Source: Rotaria sordida
Taxonomy: Eukaryota; Rotifera; Eurotatoria; Philodinida; Philodinidae
Reading direction: 5' to 3'
Assembly: GCA_905250125.1 (NCBI GenBank)
Contig: CAJNOL010000041.1
Span: 186,001-250,000 of the forward strand
Length of the DNA stretch: 64,000 nucleotides
Below the pieces are notes generated by a model. It saw only the letters and a program-made list of their open reading frames with translations, was not told the origin of the DNA and searched no databases. Below are positions 10,972-23,100 of the stretch, in pieces. Both the position numbers and the translations under genes were made by a program. Numbering within the stretch: position 1 is the stretch's first letter; each line of letters begins with the position of its first letter.

Positions 10972-12655
10972 ATGGCAGACAATAAAACTCCTGCAACAAA
11001 TGCAAAAGGCGAATTCATTCGCAGCGGTTAGAATCTTAATTTTGGAATTCATTTTTGTTTATCAATATTCGCGTTTTCTTATTTTAGTATCAAGTTTTCG
11101 TAATTGGATCAAAGATGATCCTTCAGCTGAATATCCAGCAGAAAAAAATCGCTATCATTTATATGTTGCATTAGCATGTCCTTGGGTAAATATGAGTCTG
11201 TTTGTCTTGTTTTTGTCAAAGTATTTTTCTTTTGTCATAGGCTCATCGAACACTTACTTTACTAAAATTAAAAGGTCTTGACCATGTTATATCATATTCA
11301 GTTGTTGATAGTTTACTTGAAATGGGAAAAGGTTGTGGTTGGGCATTTGGAGAAAAATATCCTGATCCACATCATCCAACATTTACTCATCTTAAAGATG
11401 TTTACAAATTAAATGAATCAGATTATAATGGACGTGTTACTGTACCTGTTCTCTTCGATCTTAAAGTAAGAAGAAAAAAAAACAAACATGACTCCATTAA
11501 CTGAAATTCTAAGTACTGTAAAGATTTAATTAAACATCTGTAGAATTGTCAAAAAAACATATATAGCAAATGAAACATCAAGAAAAATAGTACATGTACA
11601 AAAGTTTTAGGGTAGTTATGCTTTCTCTGAATACATTAGGTACTGACGTTTTATATTGTGCAATATACGTTAAATACTAAAAAAAAAGATCATTTTCAAC
11701 GTTTGTTAGTATATCGAATTTTGGCTTATTTCATAAGATATAAAGGTTCACAATAAGCAGTGTAATAATAGGGGTTACTAACTCTTTTCAGATAACATCT
11801 AGTAGTAGCGTCATCTAACCAAAAATCCTGGCGTTGCTGCTAACATCTAGTAGCATAATGTCATATACGTAAAAAGGTTTTGAACAATTCTTTGTAAAAG
11901 AAAATGTCTCAACGATTTTGCTTACATATGCACTAATCGAACGTTTTATATAGCAATAAATTCTGACTAATGTTTAAGATAAGGGTAAGAAAATTTTTCT
12001 CTGTCAGATTACGAATACAAAACTATAAAAAGAAAAAGAATTCTTAAAGATACTTATTTTATTTCTTTTTTCTTTTTTTTAGAGTCAAAAAATAGTTAAT
12101 AATGAATCATCAGAAATTATTCGCATGCTCAATTCTGAATTTAATAAATTTGCTCGTCATTCAAATTTAGATCTTTATCCTGAATCACTTCGTTCACGTA
12201 TTGATGAACTTAATGAACAAGTTTATTCGAAATTAAATAATGGTGTATATCGAGCTGGTTTTGCTAAATCTCAAGAAGCATATAATACTGCATGTGAAGA
12301 TATTTTTTCAATGTTAGATATACTTGAAAATATTCTTTCAAAACAACGTTATCTTATTGATAATAATCAATTGACCGAAGCTGATGTACGTGCATGGACA
12401 ACATTATTAAGATTTGATCCTGTTTATTTTACACATTTTAAATGTAATAAAAAAATGATTTCAAAAGATTATCCAAATTTATATGGATTTGTACGTGAAA
12501 TATATCAAATGGATGGAGTAAAAGAAACAGTTAATTTAGATGAAATTAAAAGACATTATTATGCATCACATTTAATGATTAATCCAACAGGAATTATTCC
12601 ACTTGGACCTGAAATTAATTATGATTTACCGCATGAAAGAGATCGATTTAAATAA
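10972..12655 (+). CDS. Xi-class glutathione transferase (glutathionyl-hydroquinone reductase)
   Basis: Four exons (10972-11026, 11088-11185, 11241-11465, 12083-12655) give 316 residues, the usual length of the ECM4/YqjG family. These enzymes use glutathione and a catalytic Cys to reduce glutathionyl-hydroquinones in the cytosol. Diagnostic points: SSFRNWI near residue 20, LYVALACPWAHRTL around residues 47-60 with the catalytic Cys in CPWAHR, and VTVPVLFDL in the thioredoxin-like domain. The all-helical C-terminal domain follows (LTEADVRAWTTLLRFDPVY, then PNLYGFVREIYQMDGV). An intron splits the active-site motif exactly between Trp and Ala. The 617-nt third intron carries a direct repeat of aacatctagtag. 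The family is common in bacteria, fungi and some algae and plants and, as far as I recall, absent from insects and vertebrates, so this is a candidate for horizontal acquisition. It begins only 348 bp after CTCF. Confidence 0.93.
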
Positions 12656-14738
12656 AATAAAAAATACAATAACTTGTCTCCTTTGAAATGAATGAAACAA
12701 CTATTACTTCATAATTGTTGTTTTTTTTTCCATACTATTTTTCAGTCGTTAAACTTTCCTCTATAGTATCTTGTATAGCAAATGTTTCGTATATTTAAAA
12801 GTAGATTTTTTTCTTAAATATATTTTTGATTATGTCTAACACTGGATATAACATTGTTTCACAACACTTCATTGTCGACCTTGAATTTATATCATTATAT
12901 AAACAATTAGAAAACAATAATCAATACTATACATTGTAATATTAGTTTATATTGTATTTTTTAAGCATTTTTAATTCTCATCAATTTGATATTTTATACA
13001 AAACATGATGAGAATAGGAAAGATAATTTCAATTCAAAAATTATATAACAAACTTTTTAGAAAATATTATATGCTGACGAACTGACGAGAGAATTACTCG
13101 AACTGTAACTTACCGTTTGATCTCATATTGAGCCCACATGATTTGAATAACTCTTAATTTTATGTTATTAAGAATTTCATATTCACAAATGATACAGTCA
13201 TTCATCTGACTCATTTATTTAGACCTTTCACAGTGGGGTTAGTTTTAGTGAAAAACTTGTTCATCTTTAATGAAAAAGTGGTTCTTATTACAGTCTGTAG
13301 AAAGCTTGTGTGTCTAGCAGTCAAAGTAGTCGTTTCCATCGGTGGAAGTCCCAACGTCTAATGGGCTTTGCCCTTTGCAATATAATTTTTATAAGAAGTA
13401 TCTGAATATAATGATAGGTCTGAAAACAGAGCGCTACGCATAAGCCAATATTGTATTTTCTGTACTTGTAGCTCGTTTTTGTTTCCTGTTTTGGACCACG
13501 AATCATGAGAATGTGATGGTGCCATACTATAGTTCTGGCAGAAGGAAAGAATGGAGAGAGAATGTACAAGTATAAACCCTACAGAACTAAAAAATCTTAC
13601 TTTTTTCGAGATTTTTTTTAGGCGAATGGGGTACGGACGTTGAAACTTTCGCATTAAAAGTGCGTGTTTACTGCAAAACTTTCGTCGCTTCCAGTCTATC
13701 TCTCATTATAATAGACAGAACTCGTTATGTACGCACATCAATTTGCACTTCGAGTACAATTTGGTACTTGTATCAAAGGAAAAATGTCACCGTCCCATAT
13801 ATGGAATACCCGTCGCAAAAAGGTTAAATGTAACATATTGTCAGATAAATTCAATCTAAGCTCAATGCAACAAAAAAAAATGATTTTCTGGAAAACCAAA
13901 TCTAGTTCGAAACAATCAATTAACTTACACATGGTAAATTTTTTAAACGCCCCCTGTTCATGTGCATATAAGCTGTCTAATAAATTTGATGATTGTATTC
14001 TTGTTGAAAAGATTATAAGTTAGAGTTTATCATTTCATTAGTGCTTATTGTATACTATGTCTACATGTAGATGTGTAAATCGATTGATTGCAACATTTTA
14101 AAGACATCTTCGTCGCTACTGCGACATAAAAATAGATTGTAGACGTGGATCAGTTTTTTAGGAATATTTATGTCTAGTTTCTTATTATTACATTCTTCAC
14201 CGTCATTTTCCCTTTTCTTTGTTCTTTTCAAAATTTCACGGAACTAAAAAAAAATATTTTTAAAGAAAAGCATCAAAAACTTTTAACGACGGCCACTGAC
14301 AAAAGAAAAAATTTACAATAGACTCAGTCGCCGTCGGAGCCAATTAATGCATCGATTTATACCTCTATTTATATGTAACTAGTATAATGCAATTATCTAA
14401 TATAGTAGGTTTTGTAGAGCAGAAAATTCTCTATGTTAACTGAGTGGAAGGAAACTCGAGAAAAAAATGCTGAGTCGTTCATGATAAACAATCTTTTTTT
14501 TTTTGGAACGATTTATTTAGATCGCTCAATTTCATACGTTGTATTTTCTGTCGGATATGATTGATTACCCTAGGGTTTATATGAAATAAAAGAAAAAAAA
14601 GAAAGAAAGTCACTTCTTTTATTCTTTTTTTTCTTATTCTTCTTACACATTAACATTTATTTGAAAATCTTATTCGTTGCAGCTGCTACTCGTTTATTCT
14701 TTCATTGTCAATTTTAGTTTTTGTTGCTCACTGATGTA
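12656..14738. other. 2.1-kb intergenic region
   Basis: No gene found. Short open frames on both strands between 13321 and 14023 overlap one another, show no family resemblance and have no matching splice structure. T-rich tracts near 14470-14640 precede MAP1 and may belong to its promoter or 5' UTR. Confidence 0.4.
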
Positions 14739-17700
14739 ATGGCAACATCAATGAATAAAAATATGCAAGAGACAAAATCTACTGTCGGTTTATTATTAGT
14801 AATCGGAGAAATTATTTCCAATGAACAACGTGATGAAATATGTATTCATCTTAAACCAGCATTTACAAAAATTAATAATAATAAATATCATGAAATAATT
14901 GATGTTTTTAATAATTTAATTCATGAAAATGAATTTCAAACAGGTTTGTCTAAATTGAATTTTATTTTTATTTAACACTTTTGTTTAAAATAGATTCACA
15001 ATATCGACAAATAACTGATACAGAAAATGGTTCAGTTGCAGGATTTGTTTATTTACCAAGTTATCATACATTATTAAATGTATTCAACGATGTATTTAAT
15101 ACATGTTACCATGTTTGTATTATTTATTGTGGTAAGATTTTTCTTTTTCTTTCGAATTTCTTTGATAAAGAATGATTTTTCTTTTTTACTTTGTTATAGG
15201 TCAACAAATTGATTCTAATGGTGCTTTGATTTTATCTGATTCAATATTTACGTGCGATAATTTTTATAGTTTATTCGAAGAAAATTCTTCTTACGTTGTT
15301 CAAGACCTTCAAATAATATTACCATTTATTTCAAATCAATGGATAAAATTAGCAAATAATTATTTAGAAAAAAAATTAAAAAAAATTCAAATTAATACTT
15401 TATCTGATGAAATTGATCAAGAAAATTCATTTGGACAAATATTTTATGAAAGACTTATTCAAATTTTAACTAAAGATTCAGTTAATTTTGATATTTATAC
15501 AAAATTAATACCAAGAGATAATTCAGGAACAAGTACGAACGAAAAATAACAAGTGATTGGAGAGTTTTTGGACAAGATATTCGTTCATTTTTGACTTGCT
15601 AGAAAGTATTTCCGACTAGTCAAAATATATGAGTTAGTACCAAAATATTGTACGGTTAGATGTTTTGTCTCAGTTTTTGTTCAAGAGTAGTGAAGGATTT
15701 TTTGAAAGATCTGAAAAATTATTTTTCAGTGGTGAGTCAACAGGTTTTTTGTTTATCCTATAAGTCTGTTTTTGAATATGCTAAAAATTATCGGAGTTGG
15801 TATTTTTGTAGAGCGAACACTTCTCTATAAAATGTGATATTAAACTAAGCTGTGTGACTTTTATCCAAGTGAGGCTACAGTCATTTTTTCAAGAACTCAT
15901 TTTAATGTAAAATGGTTATCGATATTTCCAAAATAAATATTAAAGAAAAACGAAAATAAAGATACCTTGTCAAAAGACAAAACAAAACTTATTAGCGCAG
16001 CTTCTTGAGAGCTGAAATATAGAACTCACATATTCCGCACAAGCTAGCAGACAATTTAGTATAAATTTTTTTTTGTATACAATGAGATATACTTTAAATA
16101 AGTCTATATTCAAAAAGAGCACGAAATTCTGGTTCTTACTCATAGCTTTTAGCTCATCGGGAGTACTTTCTAGTAGATCAAAAGTGAACAAAAATCTTGT
16201 CTAAAAAAAAGTTTCCGATCGTCAATTAATAATTAAATAAATTAAAACATTTATTTTCTTTTTAGTTGCTTTTGATGAACCAAATCTTTATATATTATAT
16301 GGACAACAAGGTGAAGCATCTTTATTTGGTGTTCGAGGATTTGTTGTATTAGTTAATGGTGGATTTAGGTAGCATATCTTTTAGCGAAATAACAATATCA
16401 TTTGTTTTGGAGTATTTTTTGTTTTTGTTTTAGTCGAATTCCTTCTTTTTGGAATTTAATTCGAGGTTTACAAAATATTGATGCATGTATTTTAACACAT
16501 TTTGATTATGATGTATTTCCTGGTTTACAAACAATTCTACATCGAAAAACAATATCATCACCACATGATAATCCATTATGTAAACCAGATATTGGTGCTA
16601 TTTTTCTTAATCATACTCAACGAACAAAAATACAATCAGTAGAACATTCATCAAAATCATCATCAAACAGCAAATTATTAATTAATTTAAATGAAAATAT
16701 TAATGAATTTTTAAATGATATTAAACAATTAAATATCAATACAATTGATTTGGTTAAAAATTCAATGTCTCATAAAACAAATATTGAACCAATTAATCTT
16801 TATAAAAAAATTGCATTTGGTTCACTTGATCTTTATATATTACATCCAACTACATCAATATCTGATGATGAAAAAATGCTTACAACTTTACAAAAAGTAA
16901 ATAAAAAAAAATCAATCAAAATGATTTATGAGTTTTTTTTTTTAGATTCCAATTCGTGATCAACAACCATCATCTTCAATAATTCCATTTCATCATTGGT
17001 ATTCATCATGTTTATTACTTGTTTGGACACCAAGTTCCATATCAAGCAAGGATAGTTTAGTACGAATTTTATATACAGGTGCTTGTCCACAAACACTTGT
17101 CTTTGAAGCATTGAATAAAGTTCGACATCTTGAATTTTTACATGAACCACAACAACAACAACAGCAAAAAACTCACATAAGCAACATTAACACAACAATG
17201 TCGACAAATACGAATATAGGTGTTAAACAATCAACAGACAAACCTAAGATTTCTTCTTCAGTAACAGATCGAGTGACATCATCAACAGTTCAAAGTAAAA
17301 CACCAAAAGTTTTACCACGCTCTATTCCTTCTAAGCCGAAAGTTTCACAAAGTAAAATAATAAAATCTGAAAAACCCCAATCAACACCAGTTACAAGAAA
17401 GGTAATCAATCTTGTAAATAACGATTCTCTCAGTATTTTATCAATATTTCTGTCAATATCCATTACTTAGACTCGAAGTTTTTACTAAAAGATTTTTCGT
17501 TCAATTCTCTACCAATGCATATAAAATATTTCTGTATAAAAACTAATAGTCAAACTTTCCTAGCTGAAGACTTTACGATATACGCACATTGCATATTTCG
17601 TAACATTATTTTATCATTTTCCACCGCCTTGACGAAGATATTGATAAAATACTGAGAGGCCCATTTATTCTGGAACACCCATTATTTTATTGATAAATAC

Positions 17701-19205
17701 TATTGTCTTCTATAAATAGACACCTCCTCTGACCACTAATAGTGCTGCTCGATCAAATGATAAAGACAAAAAGACACAAAAATCTCGTGGAACTACCTCT
17801 AAAAGCTCTACTAAACCTGATCAAACGAAAAATCATGTACAAAAGGTAAAACCTCAAGATAATCAACAGCAAAAATTAGATGTTCAAAATAAAGACGAAC
17901 AAAAATCAGATGTTCAAAATGAAGATCAAGAAAAATCAGATGTTCAAAATGAAGATCAAGAAAAATTAGATGTTCAAAATGAAGATCAAGAGAAATCAGA
18001 CGTTCAAAATAAAGATCAAGAAAAATTAGATGTTCAAAATGAAGATCAAGAGAAATCAGACGTTCAAAATAAAGATCAAGAAAAATTAGCTGTTCAAAAT
18101 GAACATGAACAAAAATTAGAAACACAAAATGATGAAACTGATCGATCGAATGAAATACAAGGCGATCTTTCTTTTCAAAATGACAATGAAGAACAAATAC
18201 AAGAAAAGAATGAACATGAAATATCCTCTGTTGAATTGAATGAAAAGAATGAAACATCAATCGATAATCATGAAGATGAAATCCAACAACCAGCATCAGT
18301 TTCATTAACAACTGATCATAATGAACGATTTGTTGAAAATCATACTGACTTACCAATAGATGAAATCCAACCTAAACTAGATCCAGATGATTCAATGACA
18401 ACAAGTGTTATTGATGAAACTTCTAACACAAAAAATTCATTTATTATTGAAAAAATTAATGATAATAATAATAATAATAATAGCGATGATGAAATGGAAA
18501 TCATTCATCATGATATATCATCAACAAATCAACATTCAATACCATCTAATGATGAAATTAATCCACAAGGTTTACCAATCGAAAACGATGTTCATTCAAT
18601 AAAACCAACAATTAAAAAACTAAGCAATACATCGAATCGGTAAAATTTTTCAATGAAAAAAGAAAAACACTTTTTTTGTTCACTTAAACATTCCATTTTA
18701 GAACAAATGAACCATCGAAATCAACAAATAATACTAATCAAACATCATCATCACAAAAATCCAAACAAACATCATTATCAAATCCAATATTCAATGTTGA
18801 TGTTGCCTATATACCATTTCATGGTAATGAACATTATGTTGATAAAGAATTTTTTCGTCGTGTACGTGCTCGTTATTATATTTTAAATGCTGTACAAATA
18901 AATCATCTTACACTTGAATCATTAATTGATGGAAAACAACAATGGGAAAATAAAGAACATGCACCAGTAAATATATTATTATTGTTTTAGAAAATATAAT
19001 TCATTAATATTTCATTAAGGTTACTCTTGTACCAACATTTGATGGTGAACAATTACGACAATTTTTTGTTATGAATAGAAATCGTTTAGCAGAACTTAAT
19101 ATAAATATTCTTCCAGCATCAATTCGTTGTAATGTGCAATATGATAATGAAGGTTCACCATCACAACTTTTACGTTTCAGTTCAAGATATAATACAGATG
19201 AATAA
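14739..19205 (+). CDS. MAP1/futsch-family microtubule-associated protein
   Basis: Nine exons (14739-14943, 14994-15131, 15200-15532, 16266-16368, 16434-16896, 16946-17401, 17720-18639, 18702-18966, 19020-19205) give 1022 residues. The N-terminus (STVGLLLVIGEIISNEQRDE) matches the conserved MAP1 heavy-chain start. The metallo-beta-lactamase-like region carries FVVLVNGGFS, then FWNLIRGLQNIDACILTHFD. The C-terminal light-chain domain is clear: FNVDVAYIPFHG, EFFRRVRARYYILNA, LIDGKQQW, VTLVPTFDGEQLRQFF. MAP1 proteins bind and stabilise microtubules, mostly in neurons, and the precursor is usually cleaved into heavy and light chains. The linker is polar, basic at first (KTPKVLPRSIPSKPKVSQS) and acidic later, with a decapeptide tandem repeat. 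The protein is far shorter than Drosophila futsch or vertebrate MAP1A/B because this linker is short; MAP1S is closer in size. Confidence 0.92.
15565..16210. mobile_element. Palindromic MITE-like element in a MAP1 intron
   Basis: The 733-nt intron (15533-16265) is mostly an imperfect inverted repeat. The left arm, ttttggacaagatattcg through gcttgctagaaagtatttcc, is matched by the reverse complement of the right arm: ttttagacaagatttttg, then ctactagaaagtactccc. Arms of at least 50 nt are clear. No transposase and no certain target duplication. Confidence 0.5.
17879..18118 (+). repeat. Eight-copy 30-bp coding minisatellite in MAP1
   Basis: Eight tandem 30-base units encode variants of DVQNEDQEKS (for example DVQNKDQEKL, AVQNEHEQKL). 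The units differ by few bases, so the array expanded recently. It lies in frame in the acidic linker of the MAP1 protein, and the frame is preserved through the array. Confidence 0.9.
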
Positions 19206-21260
19206 TAAACATTTTAACTTTTGTCATTGTGCTCTCATCTCTTCACGTAGTGCCGTGTGCGTGTAAAACATATCAATCAGTGTGAAGACGTGACTAGAGT
19301 AAAAATGAATCCTTTGTTTTCTTCCTCTTTTAAACCAATATTTCTGTGGAATTTGTGTTTTTTTTTTCGTTTTGTCTATTTGCTATTGATTTAAAGAATT
19401 GTTTACAGAAAACAACCAGTTCGACTTTTTATGCATTAGGTGCACATTTTTTTTTTAGTTTATTGGCATATTTGATTTTTTTTCTCTCTTCTTATCATGC
19501 ATAACATTTATAAATAATAAATGTTTGAATTTTTTTCGTCGGAAAAAAAATGTAAGCATGTCTATCGATTATGTAATGATACAGAATAGGATCTTAGAGG
19601 AAGGATTTGTTTGTTGATCTTTCTTCTTGTTGTCCGTATCAAAGATAGAATGAATGGGTTCAGGTTTTTCATAATTTTAAACTGGAACCGAAATTGGTTT
19701 GAGACACTGAGAATCGAACTAAAATCGAGATCGATTTGAAAAGCTGAGAATCAAATCGATCCCATCTTTGGTGTATACATTTATTCAAGCTTGTGATTTC
19801 TTTGTTTTCTATACTTTTTGTCGCGTTCATTTCAGATTGATTGTTACTAATCGTTTTCTTATTAGTTACAATAATTCTTTCATTGTTATTATTATTCACT
19901 CGTCATTACACATCTTCATCACTCATACTTATCTCATTAATTCGTTCTTCATTTTACACATATTTACTTCATTATTAAATTTCTTGAGTCTTACCTTCAG
20001 TTAACAACCTCATCTATTTACATTATTTTCGTTGTATCTTTCTTTTCTTGTAGATTGCCATCACTTAAGCTGTTTCTCTCTCAGAAAAAAAAATCAATTT
20101 TTGTCACAAAACATACACGACATGATTTTTTTAAAACTTTGCACCTCCTTTTTTGCCCAAATAGTTTGATAGTTTCTGTCAGTATCTTCTTGAAAAATAT
20201 GCTGTTTTCAGAAAAAACTGGAAATGTTTATCATTTTTTCTCTGTTTATTCTTATTCTTATCATTCGAAGTAATCAAGAGAGATAGATAGTTTAGTATAA
20301 TTTGTTTTTGAAGTCCAAGTCGCATTTCCGAGATCACCGTTGGTAGACGAGGATACGAACTCAATAACGGCTTATTTGAACCAATAGAAGCTTTTCATCG
20401 AGAATCTTTCTTTGCACTCTCTCTCTCGTTGGCAAGACAAGAGACAATTCTAAGGAAAAACCTTAACAATGGTAACAAATAGCGTCATCGATATATGCAG
20501 AACGCTTTTTGGGCGAAAATCTTATGTGCAGTTCGAAAGAGAATATTTTTTACATTCACTACTGTTCAAATAACCTCGGGTCACTGCGAAATTGCAGATG
20601 ACATATACAAGTACATATCTTGACATTGTTTCGCTATCTGTTCTGACCGTCTACTAAACGCAAAGTTTTTAGTACAAAGGGTTAGTCTCTTGTAATAGAC
20701 AAACTGATCATATAAACTTCAAGCTTCTATCCTCCATATGACAGAGAAGAATATGAATATAGTATTTAAAATATTGATTCATTCAGACAATCATTATAGA
20801 ATTGTTTTTATCTTATACAAAGACCTACTCTTAACCAAAATATAAAATTAAACTATGTTCAACAATTGAATATATTTTCTCTTATATAATTTTGCAAAAT
20901 GAATAAATTAATTTGTGATAAATATAACAACTTTCTCTATTTCTTAGTGAATTCCAAGTTGTAAAATACAATATGTTTCTAATAGATTCTTAGTTTTAAT
21001 GTCCAATTAGATACAACAATTACATATTCGATTAAAAATCATATATAACCATGAAATAGAACATTCACCTACAAAGACATTCGAAGAAATGTATCATCAA
21101 ATAAACACAGTGACTATTCAAACTATTCTTTTTTTGAGAACTTAAAGAATAGTCTTTCTTATTCAACACAATACAATATTTGACGAATTTTCTACATACA
21201 AAAAGAAAAGCGAATTCTCTAAAAAGTTATTATTATCATATGAAACTTCTTTAATTCTAG
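19206..21260. other. 2.1-kb intergenic region
   Basis: No gene found. Poly-T tracts follow the MAP1 stop. Around 19655-19765 a stretch with repeated aaccgaa/aatcgaa motifs recalls subterminal repeats of the hAT relic near 3605, but no inverted ends were found. Short open frames here look like chance. Confidence 0.35.
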
Positions 21261-21832
21261 GCAAGCGCTATAGATTATTTGAAATCGAAGTCAGCATGTC
21301 TTATATATTTATTGAGTTCTGATGGAAATTTTCAATTTGAAGAAGCTGTACATAAACATTTGTCTCATTATTCTATTCATACGATTGATATGAGATATTT
21401 TCAATGTTCAAATGATGTTTGTACATTTCATCAAGTAAAATTAGGTAATGGTCAAAATAAAACAAAAACATTATGTCAATTAATCGATGAAATTAATCAA
21501 ACAAATTTTGGAATAGATATACTTAAAATTGATATTGAATATGGTGAATATGTATAACCTGTTTATATTCAACAAATTCTTGTTGTAAGAAAAAAAAAAG
21601 AAAAGTATAAACTTCTCAATTTCATATTGTTTTATTTTTCAAGAAGTTCAATTTGATCGTGATCGAACAATTGAAATAAATGCTTTATTTTATTTATTTA
21701 ATTCTCAAAATTATATTATTTATCATCGAGAACTTAATCCAAATTTTCCATATTATGCTTCTGAATATGTTTTTCTTAAATTAAATAGAACATTTTTAGT
21801 CATTAATTTAAATGTATACTTTCGTTTTCGAA
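21261..21832 (+). pseudogene. METTL24-like (FkbM-type) methyltransferase relic
   Basis: After a good acceptor (ttaattctag, ending 21260) the frame reads ACLIYLLSSDGNFQFEEAV, then IHTIDMRYF and ILKIDIEYGEY. These match the METTL24-like pattern (xIYSxGSxGxFxFE, then IHTFD, LKIDIEGxEW). A second block from about 21645 reads QNYIIYHRELNP, then ASEYVFLKLN, matching the family's C-terminal VIFHKEPN...EYAFLKL. Between the blocks an in-frame TAA lies at 21555-21557, and the two blocks do not share a reading frame across any GT-AG intron I can find. The N-terminal half of the domain is absent upstream. A decayed gene copy is most likely; a functional gene with an unusual intron is less likely. Confidence 0.5.
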
Positions 21833-21894
21833 TCATATTACATAATATAACTCGTGCTCAGGCTCTATGACAAGACAGAGGAAAAAACGGAATT

Positions 21895-22155
21895 TTTCTT
21901 TCCAAAAATGTCGAACTTTCTGTAAACATTTTTAACAATTTTTGTACTCTCATGAAAAATATTGACAGAAAGCAGGTTTTAGAACTTTTATCTTTGTCTC
22001 TAACAGAAAGTAGTATCAAGACATTTTCTGCCAAAAAAATCTCATAGATAGTTTATAATTTTATCATATCTTGTTTTATATCTGCTAGAAAATTGAATGA
22101 AAGGACTTTTCGAAAAAACATTTAGACTATCCACCGAATTTTCAGTGTTTCCTCC
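21895..22155. repeat. Dispersed repeat, copy 1
   Basis: Shares an ordered series of blocks with 28235-28545: aaaatattgacagaaag, tctttgt-tctaacagaaagtagtat, atctgctagaaa followed by ttgaa-gaaagga, and ccgaatttt-agtg-tttcc. Probably a degraded non-autonomous transposon. The element ends are uncertain. Confidence 0.45.
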
Positions 22156-23100
22156 CTCCTACGGCATAAAACAATTGAGAATGCTGCTAAGATTTTAAAG
22201 CTTCATCGAAATAGAATCAATTTTACATCAAACAAGAAATGCTCTTGTTATAAACAAAATACATAAATATTAAAACGAACATAGGTTATTTAATAATAAT
22301 TATGATTAAAACAAAAAACAAGCACTTCAATAATGATTAGGATATATTAAATAAGAAAGTCATACTTAGTCACAATAGATGACGAAAAGTCCAGCGTGTT
22401 CTATTCATTAGATAAGGAACATTAGCATGATAAATACTTAAAAAGTTTTTTGAGCATATTTATTCTTTCTCATATTTAAAAAGAAAGACAATAAGAACCG
22501 GTGATCTTCGACGTAGATTTTGAGGAGTAGAAGATTAATGATTAATTCTTTGTAAAGAATTATTTTCGGTAAAAATGAATTCAAAATAAACTTTTATCTT
22601 CATAAACACTATTTTCATTGACAATCTGGATTCATCCATAGCTTTATAAAGGTGTTCACTAATTTGATTTTGTTCATTGAAAATTTTCATATTTAACACC
22701 ATCATTTCTATGGTATTTTTGTTTTTCAACAATCGAATAATTTCATAATCCCTATATTTTTCTATCATGTTAAAGAATTTTGTTGTTGTTTTCTTATTCA
22801 ATAGATGACTATAATAAACATAGATGCCAAGTATAATGAGATTCATGTTATATACTTTTTTGTTTATTTATATTTTTATTTATATGCATCATGATTGCAT
22901 TGGAAGAAAAAAAACCTACCATTCACTAAGCGGTTTTTTTTATTTTTGCAACAAAACAATGCAAAGCAAAAGGAAAAGAATGATAATAATAATCATAGTT
23001 ATAGAAACAAAGAAAAGAAAAGAAAATGAACGACAATCATCCATAATGGTCAACTAGCTAACTTTTGAAAATGTCGTATTTATATATATATTTAAATCCA
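22156..23100. other. Spacer downstream of the nuclear receptor gene
   Basis: AT-rich. Contains one unassigned open frame on the minus strand (22535-22846) and otherwise nothing recognisable. Confidence 0.35.
22535..22846 (-). CDS. Hypothetical protein, 103 aa, weak
   Basis: An intronless minus-strand frame begins MNLIILGIYVYYSHLL, a possible signal anchor, and continues with Lys-, Asn- and Met-rich sequence predicted to be helical. No family is recognised and no splice partners were found. In DNA this AT-rich a 100-codon frame can occur by chance, so this is only a possibility. Confidence 0.2.
   Translation of the reverse strand: MNLIILGIYVYYSHLLNKKTTTKFFNMIEKYRDYEIIRLLKNKNTIEMMVLNMKIFNEQNQISEHLYKAMDESRLSMKIVFMKIKVYFEFIFTENNSLQRINH

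Noticed and set aside
13321-14023. Several overlapping open frames on both strands
   Set aside because: They overlap each other, show no domain, and have no consistent splice structure.
17811-18356. Long minus-strand open frame, 181 codons
   Set aside because: Antisense shadow of the MAP1 decapeptide repeat; its own repetitive His/Phe/Leu sequence has no family match.
19655-19765. Possible second hAT element end (aaccgaa-rich)
   Set aside because: Subterminal-like repeats only; no inverted terminus or target duplication found.
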